DNA of 64,000 bases from Tetrahymena thermophila SB210 (Eukaryota; Ciliophora; Oligohymenophorea; Hymenostomatida; Tetrahymenidae). How positions within the stretch are numbered: the stretch's first letter is position 1; every line of letters starts with the position of its first letter. The notes under the pieces were generated by a model. It made no database searches, had not been told where the DNA came from, and saw only the letters and a program-made list of their open reading frames with translations. The position numbers and the translations under genes are program-made. Below are positions 1-12,447 of this stretch, one piece after another. The stretch lies in assembly GCF_000189635.1 (NCBI RefSeq), contig NW_002476407.1, positions 434,001 through 498,000 of the forward strand, given 5' to 3'.

Positions 1-926
1 TTAACTTTCAAGCCTTTAGAACAGTAGATATGCTTAATGCATTATACCTCTAAAATAATATGAGCAGTATTGTATTGGTTAATATAAATTAAAGGAAAAT
101 TTACAGCAAAAAGATTAAAGTTATGCGGAAAGATTAACATAATATTTTTAAGAAAAAAATGAAAGCGTGATAAATTCTATACAATTTGAAAATAAGTACA
201 TTTTCATTCTCTAAAGGGGATTCGATCAGCATAATAATTAAGTTGCTTTATAATCAATTTATTATTCAGAAATTCTTTTGGATTTAATAGGAATATTTCA
301 TGGACTAAAAATGTTTGTAAATATATATTAGTTTGATTATATTTATTGATTATATTAAGTTAATATTGCTAATTCATTTTGTATTAAATTATTAGGGTAT
401 TGAAAGGACAGAAATGACTAATTTACTTAATAGGCTAGGAGTTTACAGCATATTCAATGATATTAATTCTATGGAATATAGTTTGGATTTTTTTATTAAC
501 TAAAATGAAAGAAAAGATGAATAAATTTAAAATAAAATTGTAAACTTCGATTTTTAAACTCTTGATAATATTCGTGTTTAATGCTAAGGAAAAAGGATAT
601 AACATAATATCAATCTTGATATAGATAGAAATTTGGATTCTAATCATAATTAACTTCTTACAACAAATTAATAAATTATATATGAATTATTTATTTCTAA
701 AGAGTAGATAAACAAAATTAATGCTTAAAGAATTGAATAACTTAGATACTTTTCTAAACTTACTGACAAGTTAAAAAGAGAAGAAGCCAAATAATTTTGT
801 ATGAATGGATAATATCCTGAAGAATGCAAACATTTTCTAACAAGATATTACAAAGATATATTCAATAAAGAAGTTAAAAATATAAATTCTAATTTCTATG
901 ATTTATCATGGCTCAACAATCTATGA
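1..926 (+). CDS. Hypothetical protein, 3' part of a gene entering from the left edge
   Basis: Read in the ciliate code, frame 2 is open from the window edge to 316, followed by a 79-bp phase-0 intron (317-395, gtaaat...attag). The second exon (396-923) reads in frame to a TGA at 924-926. About 280 residues are visible; the start lies outside the window. The protein is rich in Asn, Gln, Lys and Ile, and its C-terminal 90 residues look helical and charged, with a small Cys cluster (FCMNGQYPEECKHF). No domain was recognised and no function is proposed. Unbroken coding across a correctly phased intron argues for a real gene. The alternative frame, open from 171 with an ATG at 300, would need no intron, but it fails to explain the open frame upstream. 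Confidence 0.6.
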
Positions 927-1739
927 CTTAACTCCTAATATTAATCAAATAATTTTTATTTAAAGATAATAAATAAGAAACAATCAAATAATTTGTAATA
1001 AACAATTTAAAAAATAATTAATTTAAACTTACATCTTATCAAAAAATTTAAAAACTTGAATTTGAGTGGAATATAAAAAAAAGTTTTCTTTATAATTAAT
1101 ATAAATAAATACTAAAAATAAAATTATAAAATGTTAATATAATTAATTTATTGATTTAACATTTTTCTTTAAATTAAATTAATCTACTTAATGTATTTAA
1201 ATTGCATATTACTTCAAATTTAATATTTATTTTAAGATTAATAAATTTATTTATTTAAGATATATATAATGAAACTGAGTTAAATGCCTTTTTAATTTTG
1301 GATAGGCATATACTAATTAATGAATATTTAATTAAAAGAAATTTAGACAAATTTTTAGTTTTATTAATTTTAAGTGCTTCATTCTCAAAAATTCTAAAAA
1401 CCACCCCTACTGACTGAAAGGGTTAATAAACTAAACTTTTATAAATATATTGAAATATTTGATATATTTTTTTTAGTAGTTAAGTACATTTTGTTTAAAT
1501 TTAGAAGTAGAAGATATAATTAATTAATTAATTTGTTAAATTTCGAATTTTCTGACAAGCATTAATTAATTATAAAAAGAATATTAAAAACTTTTCTAAA
1601 ATTCTATGAATTTATTTGATATAATATTTAGTATAAATATTCTTTTTAGCATATCCTTTTTTATATAATTATTAATCAATACTAATCATTAAAAAGAAAA
1701 AACTTATTTTGATAATATAGAATATTTTAAATAGCAAAA
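927..1739. other. AT-rich intergenic region
   Basis: There is no coding frame with protein-like composition. The stretch holds poly-A/T runs and a small GC patch around 1400-1420. It should contain the 3' UTR of the preceding gene and the promoter of the Aha1-like gene, but I can place neither. Confidence 0.6.
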
Positions 1740-2362
1740 ATGTACCAAGAATTAAAGTTTGAAGTAACTTTTGAAGTCCCTTCTAAGTGCATCTTCTAAG
1801 CATTGACTGAACAATTGTAAATAATTTTCCTTTTCTAAAAACTCTAATTGCATTAAAGAAGCAACCATTTGCAAAAAGTAATTAATAGTATAAAATAATA
1901 TATTTTGAAAATAAAAGCGAAGTTATGAAATATACAAGATCTCCAGCTGTAGTAGAACCCAAGCCTTAAGGCAAGTACTCAATTTTGGAGGGAAGAATTA
2001 CTGGTACTTTCCTTGAAGTCGTAAGCACCTATGATTTTATACTATACTCTTAATTTGTAAAATCTATTTGTTTAAAAAAATAAGGACAATACTAAAAAGC
2101 ATATCAAAATGACATGGAGAATGAAGGACTGGAAAAGCGATTCTTTGGTCAATTTTACTTTCATTGACAGAGATGTAAAAATACCTTTTTAATCTAACTT
2201 TATAAATTAAATCATTTTATTATGTTAAAGGATGAATGCACTCTTTCTATTGTTTAAAGCGATATTCCTAATGATGTTAACTGTGAAAACTTAAGAAAAG
2301 GATGGATGACACAAATTTTTGAACCTATGAGTTCTATTTGCGGTTATCCTATTGATAATTGA
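1740..2362 (+). CDS. Aha1-type (AHSA1/SRPBCC) Hsp90 co-chaperone domain protein
   Basis: Four exons (1740-1816, 1879-2020, 2085-2174, 2231-2362) give 146 residues. The translation matches the C-terminal Aha1 domain from end to end: FEVTFEVPSKCIFQALTEQ, YTRSPAVVEPKPQGKYSIL, EGRITGTFLEV, MTWRMKDW, LVNFTFIDRD and LRKGWMTQIFEPMSSICGY. In animals and fungi this domain follows an N-terminal domain that docks on the Hsp90 middle segment and stimulates its ATPase. Here only the C-terminal domain is present, so it is either a single-domain AHSA1 protein or a co-chaperone with a reduced role. The first intron (1817-1878) was chosen because only that acceptor keeps the frame; it leaves a short insert (FNQQYKIIYFENKSEVM) compared with the usual family spacing. 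Family assignment is strong; role in Hsp90 regulation is inferred. Confidence 0.85.
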
Positions 2363-3643
2363 AATTTAACATATTAAAAATGAAAATAATTTAAAAGATA
2401 GATGATATCTTTGGCTGTTGTATTTTATATGAACTGAGTTGGAATTTATTATTAAAAAATATATATATATATAATCTTTATTAAATTTAACATTAGGTAG
2501 ATTCTAAATATAACAAAAAGATCTATCTATTTGATATTATCTTTTTCAAAATTATTCTAATTCTTTTTCATAATAGTTTTATTTATTTATTTATTATTAG
2601 TAAAAAGCAAAAGTTAAAATAATTTCATAAACATGTCTAATTGTAAATTATATTAATTTTTTTAATTCTATTTTTTTATTGTTAGTTCAGTTTGATAATA
2701 TGAAAATTTTTACTATAGTAAAGATTTATTTTTTTAAAATTAAATATTTAATATATTTTATAATATTGATAATGTTTGCTATTAGTTTTTATTATTCTTA
2801 CTGACTTAAAGTGGTTTAAGGCTATCCTATTTTAAAGATAGATACTCAATCTACTTGTTAATAATTTAATTTTAATTTTTAGTTAAATACTTTTTAGTAT
2901 TTAAACACATTTGCTTAAGTAAAATCAAACCCTATTTTTAAGCATTTTTCAAAGAAAATAATTTAAAATCCAATTCCTATTTACAATTTACAATGAATAG
3001 ATTTAGGTTATGAATGAATTATTCTTTAATATTTTTTTTCTTAAATTATTTTAAAATATAAATAGAAAAAATAAATTGGTTGCTTTATTGAACCTATAAT
3101 ATTTCTAAAATTGTTTTGAATTAATTTCTTTATTTTTCAACTTAAATTTTGATAAGTTTCTATGGTTAGTCAATATTCATTTCTATTCCTCTTGTATTTT
3201 TTACATTTTATCTATAATATTTATTCCTTTGAGAATTATATAAACCTTATTCAAAAAATCAATTTAACGCTATCCTATATATATTTAATAAATACTCAGT
3301 CTATTTCGTAATGATTTAATTTGAATAAATTGTTTTAAATAATTATAAATACAATAATGAATTTAATTCATAGTAAAGCCTATTTTTAAATTAAAATGGA
3401 TAAATTTTATGTAAATTTAAAACATATTTTAAGTTTTTAACTTCTAGATTATTTATTATATGAGTTTTTTTGCTCAAATATTTGATTCTTTCTTAAATTA
3501 ATAATTTAAATTTTAAAATTGCTTAGTTTTTTGGAGACACACTTTTTTTATATTAAATAATAGAGTATTCTTTAGTAAATTAAATAAAAAATAATAAAAA
3601 TTAAGAATTCAAAATATAAATATCAAGAAAAAAGGACTGAAAT
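2363..3643. other. AT-rich intergenic region with a degenerate direct repeat
   Basis: No gene seen. A segment of about 130 bp at 2818-2950 recurs in diverged form at 3267-3395. Both copies hold gctatccta, then a block like atactcaatctac and later a cctattttta block, in the same order. Confidence 0.5.
2818..3395 (+). repeat. Degenerate direct repeat pair (2818-2950 and 3267-3395)
   Basis: The two copies share ordered blocks: gctatcctat, then atactcaRtctaYtt, then taatttaatttKaa, then cctatttttaa. Similarity fades between blocks. It is probably an old local duplication of non-coding DNA. Confidence 0.45.
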
Positions 3644-5306
3644 ATGTAAGTAGAACCTCAAAAAAGCAAAAGTATTAACCTCTCAAAAAAAGAGCTCAAA
3701 AGTTTTAATAAGCTTCATCTTGTATTAATTATTTTAAAATTATTTTGAAACAATTTATTTAAATTATAAACAGAAATAAAATGACATTAAAGAAATTGAA
3801 GAATTAAATCTTTCTGCTAACAATATAGAGTCAACAGACAACATTTCACTTTTAACAAATCTGAAAGCTTTAAACATTTCTTCGAATTTGCTTGTGAAAA
3901 TGTACGGATTACCAAAATCATTAATATTATTAAATGCATCAAACAATAAAATAAATGAACTCTTTAGCATAAGGAATAATTAAGTACTTCAATCTTGCTT
4001 TGATTAGATGGCTAATCTGACAATTCTTGATCTTTCCAAAAATAACATTGCTAAATTACATTCAAATCTATTTGATAATTGCAAGCACTTATCTGACATT
4101 GACTTGTCTCATAACAAAATTTCAGACTAATTAGAATGTTTTGTTAAATTACCTGACTTAATAAAGTATTTTACTTTTAAAAATATTCATATTTATAATT
4201 AATTATTTTGTTAAATTTATTTTCTTAAAGATTGAATTTGAGTTACAACAAAATAACAGATTTAAATTCTCTTTGCTAGCTAAAAGGATGCTTAGTTATA
4301 GCACTTAACGTTTTATCTAATACTGTCACTAAGTAACATTAGAAATCTTTCCAAAAAAACAAAAATATTCTTTTTATAATAATAGACAAAACTCTTTACA
4401 GTGTGAGAATTTGTTGAGAGCTATTTTACCCAATATCTAATCTCTGACTATTAACTAAGAAAGAAGTTTAACTCCATAACCTATGAAAAATCAAAAAATT
4501 GAAAAAAATAAAAACAGCTCTGCACTTCCTGACAAAACTCAAAAATAATTTATATCCCCATTTAAAAAAAGATTGTCAATTGCAAGTACTGATAGCTCTA
4601 CCAAAAATTTATCTGCATAAAGATAGCTTTAGTTTGATAATGTTTCTTTTATGAGATAAGTTGATCCATAAAATGAAACTTAAGTTTTCTAAGACTTCAT
4701 TCTCCTAAATAATTCTTTTGTTTAGCCTAGATAAGATATTCCCTAGAATGCATGTATTTTTAGCTCTGCATCTCCATTTGATTATGTAGATAATCAGTAG
4801 AAAAAAATTAAATTGTAAGAAAACAATGAAAATGATGAGAAACTTCATAATCATAACAGCTGCTTAAAAAAAATATCTATCTTGCAACAAAAACAAAAGA
4901 TGGATTAAGAACTTATCAACCAGTAAACTAAAATGATTTAAGATCTAGTTTTTTGCAAAAATTGTGAGGAATAAAAAAAAATAAAATAAGTAGCATTAGA
5001 AGAGATATCGTTTAAGGAGGATACAATGATTTAAAAATCATTTAATTTGACTTATTTAAAAGCTAAGTTTGACATTTTAATGTTTGCCTTTTCAAAATGT
5101 AAATAAATAAATTTTTTAATTAAAACTTTAATTATTTTTTTTTTACAATTAAATAAGAAACTAAATTGAACATTAATGAAATCGATGATTATCTAAAATA
5201 AGTAATTGGTGATAAAGTAATTTTAACGTCTGAATAGAAATGTTAGTTGGGATACTTAATTTGTGACAAGGTACATTCTGCAAATAATAGCAAATAATCA
5301 TTTTGA
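3644..5306 (+). CDS. Leucine-rich repeat protein (SDS22-like LRR) with low-complexity C-terminal half
   Basis: Five exons (3644-3721, 3774-4165, 4231-4332, 4386-5098, 5158-5306) encode 477 residues. The first 170 residues hold about six LRRs with the pattern LxxLxLxxNxI: ELNLSANNIEST, ALNISSNLLVKM, LLNASNNKINEL, ILDLSKNNIAKL, DIDLSHNKISDQ, KLNLSYNKITDL. They close with a cap-like segment ending LLRAILPNIQSL. The rest is Ser/Asn/Gln/Lys-rich, with a Cys pair (CKNCEE) and no recognised domain. SDS22-type LRRs are protein-binding modules, common in ciliary and phosphatase-regulatory proteins; the partner here is unknown. The intron at 4333-4385 was inferred because it is the only GT...AG pair that joins the LRR cap in frame; without it the frame ends soon after. 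Confidence 0.85.
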
Positions 5307-5743
5307 ATTAAATAAGAGATAGTTTGTTAAAAAAGTTATGTTGTTAAAATATAAACTAATATAAACTTTAGATGAATTTATATTGATATAATTTAATATT
5401 TTTTATTAATAAGTAATTGTATTTATTTGTGTGTATGTGTGTTTGAATATTTACTTTTGCAAATTATTTTAATTAATTTTTTGATTCTTGTATTTTTCTT
5501 TAATCATTACTTTAAATTTTTTAGAGTTGAGTAGAATAGAGGAAATAGTATTTTTTAAAGTAAAGGAGCGCTTGGGAATTTTTATAAAATTCTAATTTTT
5601 AAAATTTATTAAAAAATTAATTTTTAATTTAAAAAAGAATTTAATTAACTTTTTCAAAAGGATTAAATAAACTACGAGTGCCACTGCAATCATTATATTT
5701 CTTTTAATGGATCTCTGTTTTTAAAAATAAAATATTTGTTAAG
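5307..5743. other. Intergenic region between convergent genes
   Basis: AT-rich DNA separating the 3' ends of the LRR gene and the minus-strand hydrolase gene. No coding frame. Short GT-rich run near 5430-5450. Confidence 0.6.
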
Positions 5744-7157
5744 TCATTTAAAATAAATCGATTAAATGTAAATGTTTACAGCAAAATTATCTTGTAAGTG
5801 AGATTTGTAAGTCACCTTAAAGTTCTTATCAAACTTAACTGAATGAGGAACTCTTTCATCCATCCATTCAACGATTAGCTTTTGTATTTCACCTACTTAA
5901 TGGTCATGCTGCATTTGATGGTAACCACCCTCAAATAACTTAATTTTTTTATCATTGCTGTTAATAAATCAATAAATACATTTAAATAACCTTTTTAACA
6001 TGTGTAAATAATTAATTGATTATTTACCTTGAGCAGTTCTCATAAAAGTTAATAGAATCTAAGTGGTTGGTAACGAAATCACTGTTGCCGTGCATTACAA
6101 AAATAGGAAATTTGAATTCTTTGGCCTGTTATTGAATCATTTCTATAGCCCAAAGCATACTTTTTGCCATTTTAGCTCTATTTTTTATTTAAATAATTAA
6201 TTTAATATAAAATAGATTTATTTGAATACCCTAAAAATGGTATCATAAGCTTATCTTCAAGTGCTGTTCTTAAAAATCTATCGTTCTATGTTAAAGCTGT
6301 AAGATTAATCATAGAATTAGCAACAATATCCTAATTTTTAATTAAAAATTAACAATAAATAAACTAAATTTAGAAAAAATCTATATCAAAATTAATCTCA
6401 TTTTCATTTATTAATAATTTATTACTCCTAAAAAATCACCAACTAACTTTAAAGTAAACATTTTAAATATATCTATGTTTCTATCCTTAGGTAATCCTAA
6501 AAGAGGTGCATTTGCTATAATACCAGCTATCTTTATGTGAGGATTTCTTGCGCCTAATGATGTCACTAATAAACCTCCTAAGCTGTGGCCAAATAAGAAA
6601 AGTGGCAATCCTTCCTAAACTTATCTCATGCACATTTCAATATCTGCTATCATATCTATTAAATTGAAAATTGATAAATACTCATTAGTTTAAAGTAAAT
6701 AAGTCAACCTTCTATGACAGACACACCTCTAGCACCTCCTGAATATCTATAAAATAATTTTAAATTGTAAAAAAAATTACATTCATTTTAAATAAAATTA
6801 ATATATTTATTCTTAGAGTGTAAAATTATGAATCAAATCCATAAAAATTTACCCGAAACCTCTCAAATCTATGAAGTGAACATCAAAACCTTATAGAACA
6901 AAGAATTCTCCGAAATCTAAGAATTTGCCTGAATGTTCTCCAAATCCGTGAACAATGATTAGCGTGGCTTTCTTAGGTTTAACTATAGGCTCCATATGGT
7001 TGTAATATAATCTCATTGCTATTCCCTTTCCTTCAATGAATTTTCTTGTTAAACGATATTCTTTACATTCAAATGTGCCTAAAAATTTATCATCTTCACT
7101 AAAAACAGTATTGAGATCAACAGGAAAGCTAGTATTCTTAATAACTCTTACTTCCAT
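5744..7157 (-). CDS. Alpha/beta hydrolase, monoacylglycerol lipase / lysophospholipase type
   Basis: Six exons on the minus strand (7157-6853, 6746-6709, 6655-6426, 6330-6230, 6177-6028, 5957-5744) give 345 residues. The protein has the serine-hydrolase layout: an oxyanion strand ending IIVHGFGEHSGKF, the segment IDLRGFGYSGGARG, nucleophile elbow GHSLGG (Ser139), acid in FVMHGNSDFVT (Asp258) and the catalytic His in EGGYHQM (His288). This matches the Hydrolase_4 (serine aminopeptidase S33) family, which includes monoacylglycerol lipases and lysophospholipases; the lid between residues 165 and 225 is variable, so the substrate is not predictable. The start was taken at the ATG whose complement is 7155-7157; no upstream ATG is in frame nearby. 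An optional mini-exon between 6331 and 6425 cannot be ruled out. No signal peptide is evident, suggesting a cytosolic or membrane-surface enzyme. Confidence 0.85.
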
Positions 7158-8567
7158 TTTCAACTTAACTTTAAAATATTATTAAAAGGAATTAATTTGA
7201 TTTCTTTAAATTAATGAATTTATAAATTATTTAATTATTTATTTATGGATTGGATTTTGATGAACTTATATTTAGAAATTCAGATTAGCTATAAATTTTT
7301 ATATTGTAATTGACAAGTGATGTTAGATATGATGAGATAAGTATTCAAAAATGTTTAACAATTACTTTTTCAATTTGATTACAAAAAAATATGTTTAATT
7401 GTTTAATTTATTCATTCATATTAAAAATTTTGTAGAGCGATTAGCTAAAATGCGTATTTTATAATAAAATATAATGACGTAACGTGATTAAAGCGTAATA
7501 AACAACTATTTATATTATGGTCTTAATATGATTTAAAAAAAGATAAAATATAACATTATTAAATAAAATATATCATCAATATATATAAATTTTAAACAAA
7601 TTTATTAGATTTTCATTTTTTTTTAAATTTGTTTTAGATTCAAACTTAATTAAAATCAATTTTTATTATATTATCTAAAGGTGATTTTGATACAATATTG
7701 GAAAGAAAAAACGTATAATAAATGGATTTAAAAAGTATGTATGAAATCTCTTTAAATTATTAAAATTTGCTTTTCTGTTGTTTTTAAAATTTAAAATATT
7801 AAAAACTAATAGATAAGCTAGTTTTATGATTGTTTAAAGATAAAAGAAATAAATTAAAAAGTAATGTTTAATTATTATTTTTAAAATAGATAATTAATTA
7901 TCTTGAGAAATTAATAAAAAAAGTTTAAAAAGCTTATTCTCACTAAATTGAAATAAAAGAAATTTATATATGTAAATATGTATATTTATTTATACTTATA
8001 TTCTTTGAAGTATTTGTTTAATTGTTTTTTTTGTTTATTTATTTATTAATTGATGTATTATTAGAGAATATTTGTTAAATCTCTTTAAATTACTAAATTA
8101 TGCTTTCTGTTGCTTTTAATAGTTAAAATATTAAAAACTAATAGATAAGCTAGTTCTATGATTGGTTAAAGATAAAAGAAATAAATAAAAAAGTAATGTT
8201 TAATTATTATTTTTAAAATAGATAATTAATTATCTTGAGAAATTAATAAAAAAAGTTTAAAAAGCTTATTCTCACTAAATTGAAATATAAGAAATTTATA
8301 TATTATATGTAAATATGTATATTTATTTATACTTATATTCTTTGAAGTATTTGTTTGTTTTTTTGTTTATTTATTTATTTATTAATGGATGTATTATTAG
8401 AGAATATTTGTTACATTTCAGTTGAAATTAAATTAAAAAAATGAATATATATATGCATATGACAAACCAACTGTTTAAAAATTGTATAGATACATATGTT
8501 ATTAGTTGGAATTTATTTTTCGTTTATTAGTGTATGTATTTTAAAATAAATCGATTTGTGTGCTTGT
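7158..8567. other. AT-rich intergenic region containing a tandem duplication
   Basis: No gene seen on either strand. The stretch is dominated by two adjacent copies of a unit of about 333 bp (7744-8076, 8077-8412), described separately. Confidence 0.6.
7744..8412 (+). repeat. Tandem duplication, two copies of a ~333-bp non-coding unit
   Basis: Copy 1 runs 7744-8076 and copy 2 runs 8077-8412, directly abutting. Both begin aaatctctttaaatta and end attagagaatatttgtt. Long internal stretches are identical, for example the block around actaatagataagctagtt and the block with gataattaattatcttgag. Differences are scattered substitutions plus small indels in T and TTTA runs. By eye identity is over 90 percent, so the duplication is fairly recent. 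The unit carries no open frame of note. Confidence 0.85.
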
Positions 8568-11425
8568 TCATTTGCTTGCTTTTTAATTAAACTTTTCAAG
8601 AACTTGCTTTCTAATTTCTTCTTCAGAAATGTGTTCAATGTCTTCATAGAATTTATTAAAATCGAATGAAGAAATCTTGAATTCAAGGTAAGGATTATTG
8701 CAAACAATTAAGTAACGAGCAATTACCAAAATTTCTTTGTCAGGTTTACCATTAATTATCTATGGCTTTAATGTTTCTATCATTTCATTAAGGGTAGCTT
8801 TAAAAATGCTTTTGAATTTATTGTCAAGAGTGAAAGTTTTATCAATAATGCCTAAAAATTTGTTTAAAACTTCTTGCTTGTCTTTATTGGTTTCTTTGTT
8901 AAATGAATGTGTAACAACATCTTTTGTCTTTTTGAAGAGTTCTTCAAAGAAATTCTTAGAATGATCGATATCAGCTCTAATAAGCTTGACAGTAGTTTGG
9001 TATTCAGTGGATTCTTTGTATTTCTACCACACTTGCTCGCTAAAACCTTCAGTCTTAGATTGATTCAAGAATTCGTTCATTTTATCTAATTGCATATTTT
9101 AATACTTGCATATAGAGAAAATGATACGGAAGTAGAGATCAGCAGGAACTTACAACTTAGAATCATTGTAAGCCTTAATCAATTTCTAAATGACAAAATT
9201 AGAGAAGAAAGCAATATTACGTTCATACAAAATATACTCGTTGATCTTTAAAATATTCTTTCTTGTCTATTCATTTTCCTTTTGCTTATTAACAATTTCA
9301 TTAACTTTTTAACTGCTTTACTCCATTTTGGAGGTCATTTATGAAGACTATTGAGTAGAGCTTGTAGTTTATTGTTCTTATTTTTTTAAAATATTTTGCT
9401 AGATAGCATCAGGACCTTTAGTTTATACAGTGTCAGGATTTGTAAGATAACCAGCGACCAAATTCTTTTTGATATAGTTATCATTTAAAGAGACACTCTA
9501 TTCTAAATCGTCTTTATTAGGAGCAGGTTCTTTAGCTAAAGCAGGGGTAGTGTAGTCTTTGATAAGAGGATGGTTGAAGATTTCTTCCCAACTCATTCTT
9601 TCTTCTTCTTTGACTTTCAACATACCTCTAAGTAAATCCTTAACTTCCTATTCATCAAAATTAAAAAAATTTTAGTTTTTGAAATATTAAATAAAATATA
9701 TAATGAGCTATTTTGATAGTCAAAATTTATAGAAATTCAGCTTTTATTTTGTGATTAGTTTAAATTAGAATTAATAGAATATTAAAAAAATCTTCACTAA
9801 TTTTTAATAAATTTGTAAAATAGAATTTTAGAATATTTCCTCTGCTGTAAGCTTTATTAGCACTCATCTTACTACACTTTTTAATTTTTAACTAATTTAA
9901 TTTTCTATTACAATATTAATCTATTTTTTTCTTCTTCAACTTATAGTTTAAATTACAATTATGTATTCACAATAGTGGATAAAATTTAGTTATTTAGTTA
10001 GTCAATTAATTAATTACTTTGCTTCTGATGGGATTTTCTGGGAACTTGAGAGGAATTGATTTAATATTTTAAAGAAGCTTAACTTAGCTGTCACCAATCC
10101 AAGGAGTGGTACCATAAAGCATTTCGAAAAAGACAACACCAACACTCCAAACGTCGCATTTGAAATTGAAAGGAACACCATCAAGAATTTAAGGAGTCAT
10201 ATATAAAGGAGAACCTAATCTGGAAAGCAAAGCAGGATCGTCTTTTTCAACAACTCTTGAGAAACCAAAATCAGAGATTTTAGCAATACCGTTACTAAGC
10301 ATGATATTGGCAGGCTTAATATCTCTGTGAATGATTTTATGCTTTTATAACTCCTTGAAACCTTCAACTATATGTCTGAAGAAAATCAAAGCCTCTGGTT
10401 CACTGAGTCTCTTGCCTTTGAAGAAAAAAATTGTAAATAAGTTTGTTTTATTTAATATTTTATGTGTAAATTAATTAATGCATTTAAATTTGATTAGCTT
10501 GTTTTTTATATCTTTTGTTGATGTTAAATTTTATTTGCTGGCTCTGATAAATCTAATTAGAAGTTTTATCTATTTTTAATAATTTCTCCCTCAGGTTTTT
10601 TTTAAGTTATTTATTTCGCATAGTCATTGTTCAACTATCCGTAAGTAAAACATTACTTACTTCTTAAGCAATTAAGCTTTACTGAATATTTCGCTTATTT
10701 TTTTGCTTTTTTTTTTGCTGCTAACACGGGGTCAAGTAAAAAAGGAGAATTATTTTTTAAGAATTTGCTTTTCTGGCTAAAATGAATGATTTTCCTTTAT
10801 TGCATTAATTATTGAGAACACAAAAATACACCGATAATCTAGCTTTCTTAAGATTTTGATCAAAGCTTATGCGTTTTTTGCTGCTTATCTATTTGAGAGA
10901 TATGTGTGAAAGCTAAGATTTAGCTGGTAAATAAAATGGAGAAGGGAAAATGGATTTTTTCCAGTAGTTAAGAATTTTTATTTAGAAGAGAAAAGGATTG
11001 TTTGCTTGATATTTATATAGAAAAACAAACAAACACAAAATAAACAAGCTAATAAAATAGTCAAAAAAAGAATCGCTTTTTGTACCTTCCTTCTTTTTAA
11101 GATACTCTTTAAGATCACCATCATGACAGTATTCCAAGAACATGTAAAGATTATTTGAAGTTCTAGCAACATCATACAAGCTTACAATGAAAGGTGATGA
11201 AACTTTTTAAAGAATTGCAATTTCTCTTTTGATCAATTCAAGCATTTTACCTGAATCGCTAATTGATTTTATAGGTATAGCCTTGGCTGCAACTAATTTA
11301 TTTTCATCTTCAACGCAGAAACCTCTATACACCTTACCGAAGGCTCCCTTACCGAGCACGTTGTTAACTACTACGAAATGATCTACCTTCTTATTAGTCC
11401 AACTTTTTTCTTCACTATTTGACAT
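8568..11425 (-). CDS. Serine/threonine protein kinase, ULK/ATG1-like catalytic domain
   Basis: Three exons (11425-11086, 10415-10018, 9647-8568) encode 605 residues. The N-terminal kinase domain has every canonical element: glycine loop GKGAFGKVYRG (25-35), Lys48 in VAAKAIPIK, HRDIKPAN (catalytic Asp145), DFG (Asp162), activation-segment end SPLYMTPQ, DVWSVGVVFFEML, and the late-lobe segment DLLRGMLKVKEEERMSWEEI. The absence of LHR spacing oddities and the SPLYMTPQ motif recall ULK/ATG1-like kinases, a group much expanded in ciliates. The C-terminal 330 residues are helical and Gln/Lys/Glu-rich, without a recognised domain, so a role in autophagy cannot be claimed. The first intron is unusually long (10416-11085, 670 bp). 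Phases across both introns are consistent. The ATG ending at 11425 was preferred; an in-frame TTG lies just upstream. Confidence 0.88.
10416..11085 (-). other. Long intron (670 bp) in the kinase gene
   Basis: It begins gtacaaaa after the codon for residue 113 and ends ...ttcaaag before the codon run for KRLSEPEA. It is about ten times longer than most introns here. It is AT-rich with one small GC patch near 10720-10740, and I see no nested gene on either strand. Confidence 0.7.
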
Positions 11426-12447
11426 CTCTTTTCTTGTTTGTTTTTGCAAATAAAAACTAATGATTTATTTATTTATTTATTACTCTACTTTTTTATTGTT
11501 TTAACAATATATTTTTCAATTTATTAATTAATAATTATCACTTTCTATTAAAAATTATCTATTTTTTACTTTCAAAATCTCTTTCTATTTATTTATCTAT
11601 CTATCTTGTTTATGTCTTTTTTTATTTTAATGTATATACCAATGGCATTATGCCGCTATCAATTATTAAATGTATCAATCTTATTTATTTTCTGTTTTGC
11701 TTTCCACCTATCTACATAAAAAAATAAACAAACAAACAAACTCATTGATTGATTGCTGCTTTAGTATCGTTTATTTGTTTTTTGCTCATTAAAAATCCCT
11801 TTGTTTCTCTCTATCTATTATTTTTGTTAGTAAATAATTTTTTATTTAGGTCATTCATATGCTTAATCTAATAACCTCATTATTATTTTGCTTTTCTTCA
11901 AATTTTAATTTTATTGTAAAAACTTATTTTCACTAAGTGCAAAATTTATCACAAATTTTTTGCAAATAATTGTCTTTTACTTGCTTGAATTTCTTTAGTA
12001 TCTTTCAAATCAAATTAAAATCAGCTGGCTAGCTACACAAATATGTAAAAGCAAATACCAAATATTTATATTTGATTTTCACAAATTTAATCTATTTTCA
12101 AAAAAACGCTAAATATTGTGTACATAATTCAGAGTTAATTACAAAAATACATTTAACCATCAATAAAAATTATCAAACTCAACGATTTTAAAGCCATTTA
12201 TAGAAAACCCATTTTGACTTAAAAAAATTTTGAAAGAATTATTTATTTAGCCTTTTTATCTAAACTTAATGAATACATTTTTAATTCCTTACAAAAGCAA
12301 AATTTGAATTCGGTTGTATTTTCAGTCAAACACACACACACTTAAAATTTATATTTTACAATTAAAACATAAAAGAAAAATAAAAATATTTTTAAAACTC
12401 AAAAAATTTGAATAAATTAATTTTTCAAAAAGCTATTTTAAAATAAA
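11426..12447. other. Intergenic region upstream of the kinase gene and downstream of the CLASP-like gene
   Basis: AT-rich with short simple-sequence runs of attt and caaa units (11460-11480, 11725-11745) and a small CA run near 12330. It must hold the kinase promoter. No coding frame with credible composition. Confidence 0.6.

Noticed and set aside
171-926. Intron-less reading of the first gene with a start at 300
   Set aside because: It leaves the long open frame at 2-316 unexplained, while the 317-395 intron joins both in phase with better composition.
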